34,063 nt of DNA from Thermomucor indicae-seudaticae (lineage: Eukaryota > Mucoromycota > Mucoromycetes > Mucorales > Lichtheimiaceae), in contig JSYX01000375.1 of NCBI GenBank assembly GCA_000787465.1, positions 1 to 34,063 on the forward strand, given 5' to 3'. Below the pieces are notes generated by a model, which was not told the origin of the DNA, did not search any database, and saw only the letters and a list, made by a program, of their open reading frames with translations. Below are positions 30,491 to 34,063 of the stretch, in pieces (position 1 is the first letter of the stretch; every line of letters starts with the position of its first letter). A program made the translations under genes and the position numbers.

Positions 30491-32181
30491 ATGACAGACT
30501 CACAGCAACCCTCCAAAAACGTCGAATTGACAAAACCAGCACCAAGCATAGCACCCGCCGCACAAGGTAATTGTTACCATAGGCATCAGTGGGTTCCAGA
30601 GAGTGTGCTAAATGTTACGTTTGCAAGACATCAATATCACTATAACCAATAGTCCTCCAATGGCTGTTTTGCCGCTCAATTCAAGTTCGAAACTGGACCA
30701 AGAACCTAATCCTTTCGAACAGAGTTTCTCTGGTGCCACCGCGGCAGCGGCAGCGTGCAACAGCTCCAGCAGCACCAGTAGTACTCAGAAGGAATATCCC
30801 AAAGAGAAGAGCAATCAACCAGAAACACCAAATAAGCCGGTTCTGCCGCCCGTAGCGTCGATCACGAGTCCTGCTGCTCCGTTAATCGGCGGTGGGTTAT
30901 TGCCAAAAGAAGTGGCCAATCAGTTTCAATGGGATACTTTGCGAACTGGCCCTTTATCTCCATCCATGCTTCAAGGACCAGCGAAGCCAGACAACTTCAA
31001 CCACGGGGCAGTAGGCGCCAATGTGAGGCAGAATGTGAGTATGCCACAGCAAGGCATGACAACTGCTGCGGCAGCGGCAGCCGTAGCCGCAGCAGGATTC
31101 ATTAATCAGTCAGCAACTGCTTCGTTTTCATCCGGTAGGTCATCTATCGCTCTGCTGGTTTTGCACGACAAAAACTGATATGAGCTATTTTTATTTTGCA
31201 TTAAAGGTTTGGCTCCTATGCCGTACTCCGTGTCTGCTCCGACTAACAATGGCACAGCTGTCTTTGCAAAACAAGCGGAGGAAGAGCAGAAAGTGCAATG
31301 GCAGCAACCAGGAAAACAACCAGAGCAGAATAGATCAACTCAGTCAGAGGAAAGAGATAGTTGCAAAAACACTTCACAGGAGAAAGCATCCACCACACAA
31401 GACGCAGGCAGAGAGTCCAAAGCAACAACGACGACAACAGAATCAACGACTAACAGGAAGAGATCACGAGCAAAGACTATTGAAGATGATGAGAAACGGA
31501 GAAACTTTTTAGAGCGAAATCGAATAGGTAGCGTTACTAGTATTCAACTCTCGCGGTTGAGACTTTTCTCTCAGACTTGTCTACATAGCTGCGTTGAAAT
31601 GCCGGCAGCGCAAGAAGCAATGGCTTAATAACTTGCAAGCGAAGGTTGAGTTACTCACGACTGAAAACGAGCAACTTCAAGTTCAAGCGGAGGCGATGCG
31701 GGAAGAGATCGTCAATTTAAAGACACTTTTATTAGCTCATAAGGATTGTCCTGTGGCTCAAGCGAACGGGTTTACAGCGACAGCTATACAAAAGTCGATA
31801 CCAACTGTTATGCCACAGCAAATGATGCGGCCAGGCTCAGGAGTACCAATGCAGAATCAGCCAGTCTTCGCGTCGCACGGATTAGGGCCTTCTGCTGATC
31901 TGAAGCCAGTCATTGCAACGAATAATACTCTCGCACAACCACGTCCACCTGTCGCAACCGCTGCTCCTTTCCGGTCAGCTGCCCTGTCAATGACTACCAC
32001 CACAGCACACTTTAACCAGCCACTGCCAATAACTAATATGATGGGCATGCCCGTACATCAACAGGGACCACTACCACCACCACCACCAGCACCTGCACCC
32101 ACACCGGTATCATCCAGTCATCATCCCCAACAGGGCATGATGGCGGGAGTCGGTGCAACGTCAGGTGTATTACGATTTTAG
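30491..32181 (+). CDS. atf1: Atf1/CREB-type bZIP transcription factor
   Basis: A stress-type bZIP activator that would bind CRE sites, usually downstream of a Hog1/Sty1 MAP kinase. Four exons, 30491-30566, 30628-31134, 31207-31527 and 31589-32181, give 498 aa. Near the N-terminus PNPFEQSF marks the Atf1 family; LPPVASITSP and WDTLRTGPLSPSMLQGP resemble the Aft1 HRA region. Ser-Pro and Thr-Pro sites suit MAP-kinase control. A Gln/Thr-rich linker leads to the basic region (DDEKRRNFLERNR, then AALKCRQRKKQWLNN) and leucine zipper (LQAKVELLTTENEQLQVQAE). The third intron splits the basic region between ERNRI and AALK. The C-terminal ~140 residues are Pro/Gln/Met-rich. The start at 30491 is the first ATG that splices in frame to exon 2. 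Confidence 0.9.
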
Positions 32182-33355
32182 TGGGAGTGTCTCTTCTTTT
32201 TGCTGCTGGCGTATCTGTACTCTCTTGAACATGTCCTTTATGATCTACGCGCTTACTTTTCTGTTCCCCCCCTCCATCTTTGCATATCACATGACAAAAG
32301 GGATTTCGGTATCCTTGCTCATGACCTCTTCTTTCTTGCGAATGTAATTTCTCTTTGTTACTCCTCCTTTTGTTGCATAGGAAATTCTTATGTGTATAAT
32401 TTTTTATCTTCCATGTAAAAACTCGTCAATTTTCTTTTTTTTTCGCATTATATGCAATTTCGTTATCAATGATTGATAAAATGCGGGGCTAGTGTGTTAT
32501 CAGATGTTGTCGTGCACGGACCACTGTCGTACAGCTGAGATAGTGAAATGCAGAATTCGAGAAAAGGACTACTGTACATCTTTAATTAACAATGCCTCAC
32601 TAACGCTTCTACCGGGGATGCTGAGACTGGCTTTGCCATACACCGTCGTCGCTAACACGTCAATGTCTACTTTGGCGGGTTGTGCACTTTTGAAAGGCGA
32701 GGAGAAAGGATGAAGCAAAGGACAAGGAGGACAGCATTCAGGACAATAAGTGTATAAATGGGGCGTAAGTGCTTGAGAAGCACATCCATTTCGCAATAAG
32801 GTACAATGCTTTAATCACAAATGATTAATTTCTCCTACCTCTGTTAAGTGCCATCTCACGAAGCGGAATATCAATGTCCTATACGAAGTAAGAATAATCA
32901 GTTGATGTTTCGTAACTTTCACAGTTAGCAGTGAATTCAACTTCAGCGACTTTAATAAACGTGAGTTATGAAATTCATCTCCCTCTTAGCAGCTGTTAGT
33001 CGCGCATAAAGTTCTGTTCTGTGTATATAACACCTTCTTGCTCTTGTTATTCTCCACTTCCTGCATTCATAGCCACTCAATTTAAACAAGCCCGCAACAC
33101 AAACTCTCCTTTGTCTTGTTATTTCCAAATTTTTGAATTGAGATATCGAATTCATTGGGATGAAACAAGTTTTTACGTAACAATACTGTACAGAGGTGGG
33201 GAATACGAACAAGGGATGGGACGCGATGATGGTAGGGGGTTACCGTCCAGCAAACAAAGCCGCACTGATCGAAGCTGGATTTGTCGCCTATAACCCCAAG
33301 ATAGCCACGCTTTTCTGCTCTGAGAGCGCGCGGCCTTGTTGCTGGACGGCTAATG
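32182..33355. other. Convergent 3' flanks, no gene recognised
   Basis: About 1.2 kb between the stop codons of the bZIP and RDS3 genes. The first ~250 bp are pyrimidine-rich and probably the bZIP 3' UTR. Short frames at 32492-32713 plus, 32569-32796 minus and 33082-33375 minus overlap or contradict each other and show no motif. Confidence 0.5.
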
Positions 33356-33881
33356 TTATCTCTTTTTGAACCCAAACTTTTTCCGTTCGTAAAACAAGTC
33401 TACAAGGGACAATGGTTTAGTCAGAAGAGGCTCTCCCCCACTCGATTGAAACATAAGAATTACCTGTCTTTGACGATCCAAGGTTAATGATCTTTGGGCA
33501 ACCTTCTCGATCTTTCTCTAGTCGTGTACAGCCCACGCAATAGTACGCATCGGAAACGCCTGGTGCGCCACAAATGACACAGCGACCTTGAAATGAACCT
33601 ATTCCACCACACATGCATGGGTTAAAAGAAAATGAATACGCAATGAAGACCAAAACAGCCAACTTACCAAAGTTGCATTCATCGCAAATACGAACTAATG
33701 TCGCAGGACGCACATAACTGTAAGGTTGGTTTAGCTTGGGATCATAACGCGCAAAACGAAGGTTGTTCGACAATTACCTGTCACAAATGACGCACTTGCC
33801 ATCGCACTTCTCACATAAACGGCCAATGGCAATACCAGGCTGCTTGCGGCAAAAGATCAGGTCAGGATGATGCTTTGCCAT
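33356..33881 (-). CDS. RDS3: Splicing factor Rds3/PHF5A (SF3b subunit)
   Basis: A component of the SF3b complex of U2 snRNP that helps form the branch-site pocket. Four exons, 33881-33778, 33717-33668, 33598-33464 and 33399-33356, give 110 aa, the same length as human PHF5A. The whole zinc-knuckle protein is visible: [77 protein letters not shown] and the basic tail [12 protein letters not shown]. The zinc-binding cysteines are intact. All four exons are far shorter than the introns' combined length, so the gene is easily missed by simple frame scans. Three CCAAT boxes lie upstream on the same strand. Confidence 0.96.
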
Positions 33882-33969
33882 AAGAGCAAAGAAGAGAAAA
33901 GGCGCAGGTTCAGTCTTCTCTTAACACATGCAGGCCGCAGTGCTGTGACTGGTCCTGGTTCGCATTTTT

Positions 33970-34034
33970 ATTGGTCAGATGTTGCTTGAAGCTTCTGCAG
34001 GATGCGATTGGTCTCAAGTCGAACAACTATTGGA
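33970..34034 (-). promoter_or_regulatory. Three CCAAT boxes upstream of RDS3
   Basis: CCAAT on the minus strand at 33970-33974, 34007-34011 and 34030-34034, i.e. about 89, 126 and 149 bp before the RDS3 start. All share one orientation. CCAAT is the target of the HAP/NF-Y complex in fungi; binding here is inferred. Confidence 0.4.
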
Positions 34035-34063
34035 TTTTTCCCGGAGATTTGCGACAAGCATAC

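Overview
The window is nuclear DNA of an intron-rich fungus. Every gene that can be assembled is a fungal or eukaryotic family broken by short introns (mostly 55-80 nt, GTAAGT-like donors). Vacuolar sorting, ergosterol synthesis, a GPI-anchored wall-type protein and an Atf1-type bZIP factor point to a fungus. Gene style and protein character suggest an early-diverging lineage such as Mucoromycota, but that placement is an inference. I rebuilt gene models by joining exons by eye: coordinates span start to stop codon, and exons are listed in each entry. All donors are GT except one GC donor.

Layout. 1-2669: no intact gene; a microsatellite, a weak LTR-like segment and a frameshifted Helitron-type relic. 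2670-9069: VPS36 (-) and DOM34 (+) are divergent; an unrecognised protein (-) follows, then a possible small gene (+) and an orphan exon (-). 9136-13239: an intronless bacterial-type glycyl-tRNA synthetase (-) lies head to head with SOM1 (+), then a GPI-anchored repeat protein (+) and ISA1 (-). 14712-17472: the Rag GTPase GTR1 (+) and an FYRN/FYRC protein (-) converge so tightly that their stop codons overlap. 18687-25662: SET2 (+), an acetylpolyamine amidohydrolase-type deacetylase (+) and ERG1 (-). 26478-28605: an AVT1-type vacuolar amino-acid transporter (-). 30491-33881: an Atf1/CREB-type bZIP factor (+) and the splicing factor RDS3/PHF5A (-).

Functionally this is mostly ordinary housekeeping gene order, not one dedicated system. 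Themes recur: endosome and vacuole traffic and nutrient signalling (VPS36, GTR1, AVT1), chromatin (SET2, FYR protein, deacetylase), mitochondrial biogenesis (SOM1, ISA1, perhaps the glycyl-tRNA synthetase) and RNA quality or processing (DOM34, RDS3).

The points most worth a second look are the bacterial-looking intronless synthetase sharing a 42-bp promoter gap with SOM1, a perfect SRE-1-type element upstream of ERG1, a perfect dyad against the ISA1 TATA box, first coding exons of 6 and 9 nt in DOM34 and GTR1, and an FYR-domain protein without a catalytic domain.
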